A stretch of 64,000 nucleotides of DNA from Lichenostomus cassidix (taxonomy: Eukaryota > Chordata > Aves > Passeriformes > Meliphagidae), in NCBI GenBank assembly GCA_008360975.2, contig CM039182.1:61106016-61170015 (forward strand), read 5' to 3'. The translations under genes were made by a program, and so were the position numbers. The notes beneath the pieces were generated by a model. The model was given only the letters and a program-made list of their open reading frames with translations. It searched no databases and was not told the origin of the DNA. Position 1 is the stretch's first letter; each line of letters opens with the position of its first letter. This document shows positions 21,301 to 51,670 of this stretch, piece by piece.

Positions 21301-23889
21301 CATATATAACAGGTAATTTTTATTTAAAAAAACATTGCAACTGACAGAAAAAATAAAGTCCATTAAATGTGCCATACATTCAAAGAGATGTATTTAAAGT
21401 AATTGATTTCTTATTCTCTGAGGCGATCATTGAAACAGATACTTCCTGACAATTAGAGAACAAAATAGAAGTTCTGTAACACTTTGTCCCTAAAGTACCT
21501 TGCAAGAAGTTCTAGAGTTCCTGGCCAAGAGTCCTACTTGCAAAATGCCACACATACAGAAGATGACTTGGACGTGGTTCCACTGACTTCTCTTCCAGCA
21601 TTTGCTACTCTGGTGTGAATGAGACTAGTCTGCAGAGCTTGCTGGTTTGGGTACTGATGACGAACTCAAAAACTGACCCAAGGAAGAGTCCCAAAAAGAA
21701 AAAACAAATTGTTCTATCCTCAGTAATACCTATAGTTCAAAGCCAAAGAGGTCAGAAGTGTGCACTTGCAGGTGAAGCTGTAACATACAGAAGTATGTTT
21801 CTCATGAACCATTAATTTCTTACATGCCCGTTTCGCAGAATGTTAGAAAAAGACCACCAAATACAAAAATCTTACCATTACAAGTTATTAAAAAAATGCC
21901 TCAGACCATTAAAACACACAAGAAAGTGTTTGTTTTCAAACAGTAGAAGTACAATCCTCATTAAAGCAGCATACCAGAGAAGCCAGTTGTTAAGCAAGTT
22001 TTCAATTAAAAAAGACAAAAGCCCAGATGTTCCTGTAACGCAACCAGAACACTGGAGAAAAGAGAGGAACAAAACATTCATAGTCTGCCATGCTGAGTAC
22101 ATTGTCTTTGTAAGGTCACTTCAGGCCTAGAAGAGTATGGTATCGAACAAAGAGCATGGAGTCATTTCCTGGACAGAGTGTGATTCCCCTCCACTGGACA
22201 GTTTGTCACCAGTGAAGACAGTCCAGACTCAAATCATGAGGTTCCCAAAGAAAGCACAGTAGGGGAAGTATCTGACACACTGAAGTTATCAAACCTCAGA
22301 CTTGCTGCCACTGGTAAGAAAACAGCAGCTCTTGGGCTATTATTGGAGAAAAAATTATTCTGAAAAATCTGTCCAACACTTTGCCTGTAGCCAGACAGGG
22401 TTCACCCAGCAGAGGGACGAAGCCTCATGAAAGAAGCAGTACAGGCATAGCTGTTCCTGGGACCAAGAGCCTTGCTACTGCCTACTCACATCACCCAGGA
22501 CAGTTTCATGACAGCAGCTCCATGAGGAAGCCCAGGGCCTTGGTCACAGCCCCCACACATCCACACCACCAGCAGATGCATGTAACACACAGCGCTCAGA
22601 CAGAGCACAGTGACCTGTGGTGGCAAACAGCCTTTAGAGATAACATCTATGTAAACTCTGCTCTTTCAGCTTTCTCAGTCCCTCTAAGTACAGGCTGCTG
22701 ATGCATCTAAAAGAGAAGACTCTCTTCTTTAAGAGCCTAAAAGTTCACAACGGTGAAAGGAAAATGTGGACTCCTTCCTTGTTGGGCCAATGCAGGAAAC
22801 ACCCCAAAACATAAAACTGGTTCTTGTTTGGCATTGAACAACATGAACACAAATCTCAGCCTCAGCAAATCAACCTGTCACATGCTGGTCCTACTCCAGG
22901 GGATACAGCTTTTTCTCTGTTTCAAACTTTTTCATTTCTGAACCAATGAAAGTGGACCTGCTTCTATCTTTGTGGCTCAATCACCACCTAGAAATACTTG
23001 CTTGACAATACTGGCAACAGCCATCTGCTGGCCCCTTGGTTTGGCAAAGACACCCTGAAGCCCAGCTCTGTCTTGTGCACAGCTGCAGGGGCAGTGCTGC
23101 CCCCCAAGTGCAGACCAGGCTATTCCTGCACCCCACAGTTTCAAAGCACGACTGCCTAAGTTCCCTGCAGTCTCCTGCTGGCTCCTCCTTTTGCCTGGAG
23201 ACTTGACTGGCTGTGCCAGCTCTAGACATGGCTCCAGCACTAACAGACCCCCTCCATCATCTCCTCCAAGTATCCTCCTGCATCGGGGGTAAACATCTGC
23301 TCACTCTTTAGCTTTACACCATCTGTGGCTGACTCATTTCTGGCTGTTCACCTCTTTGCAGGGGCTCCCACCCCCACCCTCTCTGCTCACCAGACACCCT
23401 TATGGAGAAGAGAGAAAGCTCCTGGATTTGATCTTCAATACTTCTTCCTCCATCGTGGAGACACTCAATGCTAGTGTATGCCACAAACTTCCCAGCAATA
23501 TACAGACTTTATATTATATAAATAGGTAGAAGTTTCAGACAAAATATCCTATAATTTCTGTGGTGTAATATTTTAAATAGCATTAAAAACACAAACCATC
23601 CAGCCCTTGTGATTAAATATACAAACATTTGTGAATTGATAAGGCTCATAGGTACATATGCAAAAATAAAGTGCCCCTCCCCCCACCAAGAAACAGTTCT
23701 GTACAGCTAAGTCTGAAAACAGAGTGAGCAGGTTATTTAACAGAGAACCTCCTGAGCTGGAAGCGCAGCCATATTTTTTATCCTTGTTCTAATTTCTGCT
23801 TTCAACTCAGCAACACAGGAGTATTTACAAGTGGAAGAAGAGATGCCATGGCTGACTCTGTTGACCTGCAACCTGTCCAGCCTAGGTCC
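21301..23889 (-). other. SLC66A2: SLC66A2 3' UTR (inferred extent)
   Basis: Sequence downstream of the SLC66A2 stop on the minus strand, up to the best poly(A) signal at 21319-21324. A/T-rich blocks at 23500-23660 and 21240-21420 fit a UTR. No exon or repeat is seen. The true end may be nearer the stop. Confidence 0.45.
21319..21324 (-). terminator. SLC66A2: AATAAA poly(A) signal, probably of SLC66A2
   Basis: AATAAA on the minus strand, followed within about 40 bases by a T/G-rich stretch (GTGTTGCTTTGTTTTGTT). It is the best-placed signal between the SLC66A2 stop and KCNG2. Confidence 0.4.
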
Positions 23890-26870
<2,981 letters not shown>

Positions 26871-28013
26871 TGTGTGGCAAGGTTTTGGTAGCAGGGGCCA
26901 AGGAGGCAGGCTACAAAGTGACTTTAGTGAGAAGCTGCCAGAAGCTTTCCCTAAGTCCAAGAGAGCCAAAGCCAGCTAGCTCCAAGATGGACAAGCCACT
27001 GGCAAAGGCCGAGTCCATCAATGATAGTGGCAGCACCTCTGGGATAATGTATTTAAGAAGGGGAAAACACTGCTGCACTACACAGCAGCCAGGTCAGAGG
27101 AAATGAGAACATATGAGTGGAACAGCCCTGCAGACACCAAGGTCAGTGCAGAAGGCGGGGGAGGGGGTGCTCCAGGCACTGGAGCAGAGATTCCCCTGCA
27201 GCCCATGGTGAAGACCATGGTGAGACAGCTGTGCCCCTGCAGCCCATGGAGGTCAATGCAGGAGCAGAGATCCACCTGCAGTATGTGGAGGAACCCACCC
27301 TGGAGTAGGTGGATGCCCAAACGAGGTTGTGACCCCATAAGAAGGCTGTGCTGGAGCAGGTCCCTGGCAGGACCTGTGGGCCCATGGAGAGTGCAGCCCA
27401 ATGCAGCAAAGCTGGAGCACATTTCTGTCAGTACTTGTGATCCCAGGGAAGACCCATGATGGAGCAATCCATTCCTGAAGGACTGCACCCTACAGAAAGG
27501 ACCCATGGAAAGGACCCACACTGGAGCAGTTCAGGAGGAACTGCAAGCCATGGGAAGGACCCACATTGAAGAAGTTCATGAAGGACTTTCTCCCTGGGAG
27601 GAATCCCAGACAGAGTAGGGAAAGAGCATGAAGTGGATGGAGTGGCAAAAACAACGTGTGATAAACTGACTGCAACCTCCATTCACCGTCCCTCTGTGCC
27701 ATCTGTGGGGAGGATGTGGAGAAGATAAAATAAAATTGAGCCTGGGAAGAAGGGAGAGGTCTGGGGAAGCTGTTTTAAGATTTGGTTTTATTTCTCATTA
27801 TCATACTCTGATTTTGACTGATAATAAATTAAATTAATTTCCTTAAGTCAAGTCTGTTTTGCCTGTGGTGGTAACTGGTGACTGATCTCCCTGTCCTTAT
27901 CTCAACCCATGAGCCTTTCGTTATACTTTTCTATCCCCCTGTCCAGTTGAGGAGCAGAAGTGGCACAAGTGGCTTGGTGAGAACCTGACATCCAGCCAAC
28001 ATCAATCCACCAT
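26871..28013 (+). repeat. old avian ERVL-type LTR, plus orientation (about 1.14 kb)
   Basis: The sequence matches by eye a long, very common bird LTR. It opens TGTGTGGCAAGGTTTTGG, has a TATA-like GTATTTAAG (about 27049), many purine-rich internal near-repeats (27170-27300 and 27470-27560, GGACCCA and CTGCAGCCCATGG units), AATAAA at 27729 and 27823, and the typical tail (TCTGTTTTGCC ... CCAGTTGAGGAG ... TCCACCA). It is diverged: the end reads CCACCATG, not the CA-ended form, and no target duplication is visible. The open frames on both strands between 27078 and 27702 are products of the repeat units, not genes. Confidence 0.75.
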
Positions 28014-28871
28014 GAGGGTAAAGCTAGGGAATGAGCAAAGAGGTGTGTGCTGGCCCAGGAGCCCACATCATCACTCTAAGCACCCCAGAATGCCCCCAGC
28101 ACCCTCTCCAATTCAGTACATGTCTCACTTCTCCAGTGCCCACTCCACGGAAGTGAAGACCTACAGGTGCTGTTGGCTCCTTCCCATCTCAACCAGCACC
28201 CATTTGCACAGACAGCCCCAAAGTTTCAGTTTGCTGAGAAACCTTTCATTGAGTGTCTGTATGGCATCTCGGGGGAAACAGAGCTAGCCCTGCCCCCACT
28301 GCCACACCACAGGCCTGTGCTCCAAGAGGCTGGGAGATGGGCTGGATGAAGCTTATACCATCAACACAGCTTCTGTCAAGTCCTAGTTTTCAGATGCTCA
28401 GTGCAATAGTAATGGTGCCCCCCAACATGAGATTTGCAATTTCTCTGTCCTTGCTGCATATGCAGATGTCACTTGCGATGATGCAGCCGTGCATGTATGA
28501 CTATGAGTGATGCATGGCATGAATACACCATCACTGTTCTCATACTTCCAGCTATTGCATCACTTCAGGATGCCACATTGCACAGAAAAGCCAGTTTTTG
28601 TCTGCAGCTTCTCAACTTTACCCAGTCACCTGGGGAAGAGATGTAATTCTTGTATTTGTTCTTACTTTTGGGGCAGACAAGAAAGACACCAATCTAGCTT
28701 GGGCAGACAGCTGCCCCTTACCTGCCCTGGTGGAGAAAAGAGCAGTGTCTGTGAGTAAGGGGGTGTTTTATTGCCCAAAAGAAATGGGAATTTTCAACTG
28801 ATTTTGGGGAAGAAAGAAAAAGGGGAGAGTACACCTAAGCCCTTGCTGTTGTAGCCTGTATTTGCTGAGTG
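28014..28871 (-). other. SLC66A2: SLC66A2 intron, part 2
   Basis: Unique sequence between the ERVL-type LTR and a CR1 fragment. No exon or repeat is recognised. Confidence 0.6.
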
Positions 28872-29200
28872 AATCATAGAATCATTAGATTGGAAAAGAC
28901 CTCTAATATCATTGAGTTCAACCCTGAACCTAAACTCACCCAACCCCACCAAGTCCACCTCTAAACCACGCCCATAAGTGATCCATCTGCACATCTTTTA
29001 AGTATCTCTATATTCAGATGGCTATCAACCAGCAACCCCAGGTCCTTTTCCGCTGGGCAGCTCTCCAGCCACTCTTCCCCAGGCCTGTAGCTTGGGCTTG
29101 TTGCAACCCAAGTGCAGGACCCAGCATTTGGTCTTGGTGATGCTTGCTCAACCAGCCTCAGCCCATGGATCTGCACCTTTGCCACGTGCCAGGTGTTGTG
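28872..29200 (-). mobile_element. CR1 LINE fragment, 3' end
   Basis: The hallmark 3' end (complement of TCATAGAATCATT) lies at the left. It is followed by the conserved block with CCTTTTCCGCTGGGCAGCTCTCCAGCC (shown here only by its key pieces) and the AAGTGCAGGACCCAGCATTTGG block. It is 5'-truncated, as most CR1 copies are, and antisense to the + strand. Confidence 0.9.
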
Positions 29201-32200
29201 GGATGGCAGATCATAGCCCACTGGTGCACCAGTCTGGCCCTTGGCTTCACAAAGAGAAAATGCTGCACTGCTAATGCAGAGGAGGCTTGGCTACAATAGG
29301 CAGTCAGGGCCCACCATCAACACTGCCTGAGACTGGAGAGCATGGCACAAAGAGGCTGCATGTAGCAAAAATTTCCCAACCTGTCTCACAAAGACCAACT
29401 TCATCTTCCTGATATCTGCAAAGTCACACAAGCCAAGCTGTTCTGTGCAGTGCTGGCTACACAGCAAAGCAGGACTTAGGAGTAAATATTTCTCTCCTGA
29501 AATAGCCCAAAGCTCAGCTGGGGAGATGAGGAAGGCGGCAAATGCTCACCTTGTCTATATGGAAGATACACTCTAGTAGGACAGCACAACTGCTCTGAGC
29601 ACAATTGAGCAAGCAGGTTAGGGGTGAGCAATGCCAGAGAGCAACCTGGGGATGCAATAATAAACAAATGGCAGCATTTGTCTGTGTGACAACAGAGATG
29701 CCAACTGGAGAGGCAGGAGGCAGGAACTGCGTTCAAATAGCTGGTATTGCCAGAGGCTGAGGCAGACTTGCAGTAAAAATAGCACTTCCCAGTAATATAC
29801 ATCAGCACCACAGTATCCAATGACAACAAACTTCCTAAAAAGCGAGCTCCTTCCTCACAGCAGAGCTCAATAGAAGGAGTTGTTAATGTAGTAACAGCCA
29901 GTGCCAGGTCTGTGTAAATTGCAAATGACGACAAAGAGGAAAAGCTGGTATTTTTTCAACAGTTTTTAAAACCTGAAAGAGCACTTATTTATTCTACTGG
30001 AACTAATTCTCAGAGAGACACCAGCCCTTCTGATCAGATACTAGACTAGGAGTGGGTTGCTAAATGCTGGTTTTTCATATGGTAATATGAAAATGCCCTA
30101 TGGCGCTGCTGTTCTCTACCACTGACAGCAGATTTGATAAACAAGCTGTACCCATCTTCATTTGCTAAATAAATAAATTACATGCTAGACAACTGCATTC
30201 ACTTTTCTCATGGAACAGCTTGCTTCATTCAGGTTCCCTGTATGTTGTATATTAGTCAGGAAGTGACAGCAACTAGAGGTAAAAATCAGCTATCAGTAAC
30301 ACCGTATCTGTAGTCAGCCAACAAACCATAATTTTTACAGAATTATTTCTAGAATTATTTAGATGTAGAAAGAGCTTGTGAAGTGCACTCAAAAAAGAAA
30401 AAAAAAACCCTCAGATAATTTTCTGTTCCTTCTTTTTGTGGAACTATACTAGAGGCTAAGTAATTTACAAAACAATGATATTAGCCAGATTTTCAGGTTC
30501 AATCTGCCTTATCCAGGAACAATGCTATTCTAATCAAAGCTTTCAGCATCTTCATTCCTTCTGCTCAAAACCTGTCTGCAACAGTCTCAAGTCTCTGATT
30601 TTCCATCGGAGTCTTTGCACATTCTGCTCAACGTTAGTCACTTCTGGGTCGTTACACCTTTCTTCTTCCTTCATCTGAAAGAAACTACCAAAAAGAAGAA
30701 TCTTGTAAAAAAATATGAGATATGAAGCTCTCCCACTAGCCTGGTGAACCAGCCTGTCTTTAGTTGCAACCCTCCATCCAAACACCTTACAAACAGCAGC
30801 AGGGCTGCAGAGCAGCAAGCTGCAGAACACAGGCTGGCACTGAGCACAAAAGCTGTAGAAGAAAAAAAGTCACAGCAGTCCTCGCTTCCTGTTTGCACAG
30901 CAGATTTTCTCACACTGATGTTATGACTCTGCATGTTGTTAGCTTAACACACAAGCCCAAAAATACCCTGCATGCTGGAAGACACAGAAAGAATCAGACA
31001 TTAGATGGTGACTTCCATTGAAAATCCTGTAGTGGTTTGAGCAGACGTTTCAGCACAAATAGCAACAGGAGGTACATGTTGCCCTGATGTAATTACATCC
31101 TGCTACAGTCACAAACTTAGGGCTAACTGTGCTCAGACACTTAATGAACACAAAACTTCTAAGTTATTTTCAATAATAGAAAAAAAAGATAATTTATTAA
31201 CCATTATCTACCTTGAAAGTTTTGTTGTTTGTTGTTTTTTTTTTTTTTGTCTTTCTGTCTCAAGCAAGAGGAACTAAAAAGAAGAGAATTAGCCTGGACT
31301 CTTTGTTCAAGAATCAGTGGAAGTTGTCCACAACTTCCACATATCATGGCCCCACATTACAGCCAACTTCCCCACATCTTGGCCATGACAAAGGTTTTAC
31401 CAAATCAGAAAATCTGATTAGACTGTGACAGTTTCAGACATTTCATGTATTAGCACTTGACTTTCATACAGGTTAAAACACAGTGACAGTTCTTTGAATG
31501 ATGGGATATAAAAGCAGAATAAAAAAAATCTAAGACCTGAGAATATAGTATTTCATTCAGGAATAAAGTCCACATGAAAACAACCTGTCAGTGAGTATTT
31601 TCAACACTGCATTTGGTTTTGGGAAGTGAGGAAGAAGGTGCAGAAGGTATCTCTCCTGCAACCTTTTAAGCTGCTACCGCCCACAGGCCATTTGCATGGC
31701 AATGTCTGGAAGAGAAAGCACATTCAGTTGTAACATCCTGTCTTTGGAAAACTTTCAACTCCCATTTGCAGCTCCAAAATAGTCTACTTAGAAAAGACAG
31801 CAAGCATCCATAACACTGCACTTCAATCAGAGGCTGGCCTGCCTACAGCAGTGAAACACAGACCAGAAAACATGAAACACGAATGCCATGTTATTTTTAA
31901 CACTGCACAAAACAAACAAAAATTAATAAATAGAACATTTGTTTCTAACAAAATGCCATATGGCTTAACAAAAAAGGAGTTCTCATGCTAACCAAATTGC
32001 TTAGTCGCCAAAAATTACTAAAAGCAAAAGAGGAAAAAGAAAACACAGGGATCAGATATCCAAAGTGTCTGAAGTTTGAAAATATGGAAACTAAGTGTGA
32101 ATACCCTAAGACAGGTCCTTCTGTGGGAACAAGCAAAGATCTTGTTTTAAATATTGCACAGCCAGCTGGGAATCCAAGCATGAAACTCTTCACCAGTCGT

Positions 32201-34336
32201 ACATGCCCTGCTCGGTGTGGGTGCCTTACCTCACTTCTCAGCAATTCCTCTGAGGCTGGAGCAGCACTGACCATCTCCAGAGAAAGACATTTGTCCTGCC
32301 CAAGACTCCTAGCAGGAGTTAAGAGGAGCATGCAGCAAGAGAGATCCAACATTTATTTTGGATCTCTGTAACCAAGCTGAAGCAGTTGAGCTAAAGCCAT
32401 ATCCACAAGCAATTGATACCCCAGTGGGCTGCAATCCAAGAGCAAACTGTCTGAAAGTTCTTGTGATTTTCAGGAACTGTACTTATCACTGAGGAAAGAT
32501 CAAATGCAGGATTTCACTCTCAAACACCATCAGACAAACAAACACAAAAAGGTGCAGTTAAATAACAGAGTTTCATGGAAGAACAGGGTAAATGGGTATT
32601 TGTCAATTTTTTTTCCTGAGTATCTGTTTCCTTCACTCCCAAGAATGGCAGGATGTCATGCATTTTGACCCCATGTAGCATGCCCACCCAAAAGCCAGTA
32701 TGTGTTAGAATACATCTATGAAATGATAGTCAAGGGGAAACTACAAGACATGCCACACAGGGCCACTGGATAGTCCAGATCACTAATATGGCCTCTGGCT
32801 ATGCCAAGCAGCTGTACCTGAAGTTTAGTCTGTAGAGGCTCAGAAACTGGTAAGCCTTAACAGCTACAAAGTACTTCTAGTACTCTACAACTTGTGCTGC
32901 AGAAGGAAGGGCAGCAGGTCTTAAACAGCCCAAAACACTCCAAGTTCTGTGAAGCAGGTATGAAAATAAATCTCTTCTGTGGATCAGAGGAGAGATTTGA
33001 GCCACAATTCACACCAGTGCCCTTCCTGCCAGGAGACACAGATGAATGGTAGCCAGACTGCAAAGCTCAGGTCTGCTCAGACATGTGGTATGAACACAGA
33101 TCAGATAGGGTCTGCTTCAGCTGCTGGTGAATTGGGAAGCTTGAGACCTACTGCTATGGCAGAGAACAGATTTCCTCTGGTGCAGAAAACCAAATCCTGC
33201 ACTTCTTGCAATAATATCAGCTGCCAACACACATGGTACTGTCAACTTAATGAGAATGGTGCAGAGCACACCTAAATTACACCATCCTTCAACATCTCAC
33301 TTGTGAGGCTGTTCCTGAGATCTGTCCCTGCTTCCCTGTCTCCCACCACCCACTCAAGAATTCCAATTGGTGGAGCTGCAAGCACAGCTGCTGGCTCATG
33401 CTGCTCTAGATGCTCTCATGCTGCCCATCTTCTCTCCAGCCACTTGGCACAGCCCACCCTAGGGGGTTGCACTGAATCACTGCACATCATGCACTGAGAG
33501 GTGGGTGATAAAAAGACTTGCTGCCATGTAAGGGCACAGGGAAACAAATCCCAGGAAGCAACGTTCATTCCCATGGCTCACTTCCCTGAATGGCAAGATG
33601 ACCTGCCACATCCCAGTTGTTGCAGCCTGCCTGATGCTAGGAGGGACATCACTGCTATGTCCTGCAAGGCCAATGCCAAGAGATGGCAACATAATGCCCC
33701 TGTGCAACACCAGTGTATTTCCTGCTCTAGTTCTAAATAACTTGGGACACATTCAGTTTGAAAGGTAATAAAAAGACAAGAGAGAATAGAGGTTTGCTTC
33801 AGCACAGCTGTGTATCCCAGGGCTCAAAGCAATGCTTTTAAATCCTCCTTTCTTCCTGCCCTACACAACGAAGAGATCATCAGACTCTTCACCCACATCA
33901 ACTTCAGGTAATTTGAGCACATTTTCCCTTCATAAAGTAACCAGTACGTAGCCTGAGCACATTTCTTGTATTCCACTTCAAGAACTGCAATTACCTCTTT
34001 GGTCAATATACACAAGGTAACAGCTCCAGCTCTAGTGCTTTCTTTGTTCTAGATGGCTGGAGTTCAGTTGTCTTCAAAGCCAGCATCCACACGGACAAAA
34101 TCTAATGATGTTACAGTCATTACCGTTAATGAATAATCACATCCTTCAGTTAGTAAAATGCTTCTCACATGCTAGGAAAACACTGGGGAAATGAAAACCT
34201 CAAACACACTAAGAGTGATCACTCAGGGACAAAGTCCAGGTTACTGTCTGGAAAGAAGTTACAGATATTTGCAAGAACAAAGCTTGCATTCTCCTCCAAG
34301 AAACCTTAGCACTATAAGGAAATAATGGTGGCACTG
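29201..34336 (-). other. SLC66A2: SLC66A2 intron, part 3
   Basis: No exon is recognised. A 152-codon open frame on the minus strand (29476-29934) is the longest; it is Cys- and Ser-rich without a known domain and is probably chance. A-rich runs occur near 30390 and T-rich runs near 31225-31250. Confidence 0.6.
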
Positions 34337-34408
34337 GCAGTTTTAGATCAATGGTTGGACTCAGTGACCTTAGAGGTTTCTTCCAACCTTATTGATTCTA
34401 TAAAATAA
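34337..34408 (+). mobile_element. CR1 LINE, 3' terminal scrap
   Basis: About 70 bp matching the CR1 3' end: GGTTGGACTCAGTGACCTTAGAGG, then TTCCAACCTTATTGATTCTATAAA (given in pieces). This is a severely 5'-truncated plus-strand copy. Confidence 0.8.
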
Positions 34409-48627
<14,219 letters not shown>

Positions 48628-49133
48628 TGTACTGGTTTGAAAACAAACCAGTGGGAGATCACAAGTCAAGATTGAAATTAAAAATAAGTGAAATAATACA
48701 AGGAAAAGCACTGACAAAATCAGATACAACCTAACACCCTGTTAGGGTGGTAGTAGCAGTCCAACTGAAGTAGTCCAGTTGAAGCAGTGATCCTGTGAAG
48801 GTCTAGTCTCCAGCTGAAGATCCAGTAGTAGCTCTTGTCCTCTGGGAACCCAGTAGACAGGGCTAGCTCAGGCAGTTCCAAGGCCAGGTTATATCCACGT
48901 GGGAACACCTGGCTCCTCCCTCCTCGGCAGAGCATCTCACAATGGGATAAGTCCATGAGTCACACGGTGGGTCCCTGATGGCCCATTGCCTGTCATGCGG
49001 GGTGGGTCATTAGCAAGTGATAATAGCTAACGGATGGCCCATTGCCTGTCATTCGGAGTGGGTGATAGCAGCTAATGGCCCACAGCTGGTGGTAATAGAA
49101 TACTTAACTACATCAATATTGCAACCTAGGACA
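48628..49133 (-). repeat. solo LTR of the same family as the 8.4-14.3 kb provirus
   Basis: 506 bp, nearly identical over its length to both proviral LTRs and in the same orientation. It has TG...CA ends and CAGTA duplications on both sides. It carries the tandem 56-bp unit twice (starting 48977 and 49033). No internal sequence is left, so it arose by LTR-LTR recombination after insertion into the SLC66A2 intron. The two short open frames within it are also present in the proviral LTRs, so they are shared sequence, not genes. Confidence 0.93.
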
Positions 49134-49138
49134 CAGTA
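49134..49138. repeat. target site duplication of solo LTR, right copy (CAGTA)
   Basis: Matches 48623-48627. Confidence 0.88.
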
Positions 49139-51583
49139 ATATATCCAACCTGGAACAGTTACAAAATGCAGCCATGGCTGGGAATTATTTCACATTATTA
49201 TCCATGGTCTGCTTCCTGTAAAATGTACACACTTTGAAGATGCAGAAGCTTCAACCTGCAGCTCTCTGTGCTGCCTGTGGGTCTCAGCCACTGGGCTACA
49301 GTACAACACTCTCCCCCACATTAGCTTTTTTGCTCATCTCCAGAACTTGTGGTCTCTGCTGTAAAAGGGGTTCAGCTCTGAGCTGCAGGCAAATATGATG
49401 CTGCTCCTCATCCCAGCCCAGCAGCAAGGGCAATTCTTTGGACAGTTTGAAGAGGCAGACTTGTATCCCCAGGCTGACAAGAGAAACTATCTCAGACACT
49501 TCACATCTCAAATGAGTGCTCTAAGCTATACACAGGTCCTGCACTCAGCAGTGACATCTTAAAATTAAATTTTGCCACATTCTCTGAAGAGGACTTGTGA
49601 GGCACCTGCCACAGGAGTTTGGACCCAGGCACTGGATTCTGGAAAGAAGACTTTTACACTTACAGTTCTTCAGCTGCGGCAAATCCTCAGACATTTGCCT
49701 CAGGCATTATCTGTCTCCCTGGCAATCCTGATTTCAGCTGTCCCATGTAAAAACAGCAGCAGGATTGCAGAGAAGCACGCTGGCTAGCACTCCTCACCTT
49801 GCTCATTCTGAGCAGCTCCCAGTCAGAACCTGGATTTCTCTGATGCTCTGTTCTGCAATTTCTGCATACCCCACAGGGCACCCAGGAAATAACTGGGGTG
49901 ACAAGAGCAGCAAGGCTCTGCATGACTTGTTACTGGGTCATCCAAAACCTTTTCTCTCACTCACATCATCCACATATCCAGCTAGGCACTTTCTTCCTTC
50001 CTTCCAGAAAGAAGGAAGGAAGCAGCATTACAGACAGACAGTGAAAACTGATACATTTAGATTTTCTTTTGTCCTTTTTTAAGAAGTGATAGAAACCTGC
50101 AAATGATGTCTGAAGCCAGCATTTCTTTTACACTCACTGGGACTGAGAAGGGACTTGTAATCTTTCACTCATGGTGCAAAAGAGAAGAAATAAGAGCTTA
50201 GCACCAAAAAGTTCTGGCTCCAATCCAAACCACTGTCCTTTTGAAATGACTCTGTTTGCAAAGAGACAATGTTCCTCATCTCCCTTCCTTCAGGCCCATG
50301 ACCAAGGAACTTCTCAAATTCTGAGTACTTTTACCTATCTGCTCAGCCCTTTCACTGCAGTACTTCAGCATCTCTCAAACATTCCCTTCTAACTGGCCTT
50401 CACACTGGCTTGTACACAAAAATTGTCACTTTTTACTCTCTAGTCCATCCAAGACGGGAGCAAAATATTCCAGAGGGTCTTGAACATCTTCTGAAAATAT
50501 CACCCCAGCCTATACAAAACAAATTACTCTCCTCCAATGAAATCCATTTTTGACATCCCTTCTCTTGGCTACATCAAGACTAATGTCAGATCATTAAAGC
50601 AAATCCTCTTAGTATTTGACTCTCATTAAAGGCCCAGCATGACTCCTTTAGTTAACAAAAAGTAACCAGCAGATTTTCATATGAGAGGGGGAAAATGTGA
50701 AATCTTAATTGCAGAGAAAAAGGCTGAAAGCCTGACCCCCACAAAACTTGAAGATTCATACAAAGAACTTTTGTTTTTAACAGGTCAGTGGAGCTTTCAG
50801 TACTTCAGGGGGACAGAACACCTGAGATAAGAAGTTCAAGTCTGATGAAACGTCCTCTACATCAACATTATCCCCATCTCCCCTCAGTTATCTCCTCTAG
50901 TTTGAAGTCAAGTACTTGCCTTGGTTTTCTTTCTTTTGTTTTATGTAGTGTCACAATCTTCTAAAATCTTTTATGGTGGGTCTCTGTTTTGTCACATCAG
51001 GTTCTTATTTTTTCCCTCCCATCAGGATTATTACCCACTCTTCTTCCTCCTTCTAAAAAAAACTACCAATCCATGGGCTGACATTTTTTCAGCACTATCC
51101 TGCCCATCCAGGGCTTCTCACTCATATTCCATACTGTCCCTCAGCACATACCTACAAGCATCAGCAACTGCTCTGTCCTTCCTCTTTGGGTCCTGCAGGG
51201 TCCACTCTACCTCCTTGCCAAAGAGAATTAGCAATTGCCTTGTTAAGAAACACGTTAGTTACAACTACTTCAGAAAAATCTGACACAAATGCACTAGTAC
51301 ATATGAAAATGCCAAACAATCCACACTATTTCTCAACACCCTGCCTTTCCCAATAATGTGCTGTTTCCCTGATTTTACTGCCTTTAGTTTAAGGGAAACC
51401 TTTGAATACCATTTAGCACAGTGGTCCTCACCAGAGATAATTAGCAATAACACCTATCTTGACCATTTTTTGACCATTATAGAACAGCAATTTAAAAGTT
51501 ACAATTTAGTCTGAAAGTTTTACCCCTGCTGCTAAAAACACACAGGACAATAGGAATAAAAAGCTAAATAAAAATATTCATAC
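49139..51583 (-). other. SLC66A2: SLC66A2 upstream intron, part 2
   Basis: No exon or repeat family is recognised. A TTCC/GGAA inverted simple repeat lies at 49991-50022 (arms of CTTCCTTCCTT and its complement around a short spacer). Confidence 0.6.
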
Positions 51584-51670
51584 CCTGGGCACCTTCTGTG
51601 CAGCTGACAGCCTTTACTGTGCTAGCTGCAGTGTAATTTGCTTTTTTATACAGCTTCAGTTTATGGGAGA
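51584..51670 (-). other. possible SLC66A2 cassette exon (87 bp, weak)
   Basis: On the minus strand a long pyrimidine tract (T8CCTTCTTCACTGTGAG) ends in AG at 51671-51672. After 87 open bases comes a donor GTATGA. The frame that is open ends in one extra base G, which would complete the Asp codon at the start of the exon at 44283, and 87 is divisible by three. The encoded 28 full codons (LKLYKKANYTAAS... to GAQ) are hydrophilic, as the linker at this place in the family is. I do not recognise the peptide as a known SLC66A2 exon, so chance is quite possible. Confidence 0.2.

Noticed and set aside
27078..27702. Several 80-150-codon frames on both strands
   Set aside because: They lie inside an old ERVL-type LTR with purine-rich internal near-repeats; the repeat units explain the openness.
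49991..50022. TTCC/GGAA inverted repeat as a functional hairpin
   Set aside because: Simple-sequence homopyrimidine and homopurine runs next to each other give inverted repeats easily.
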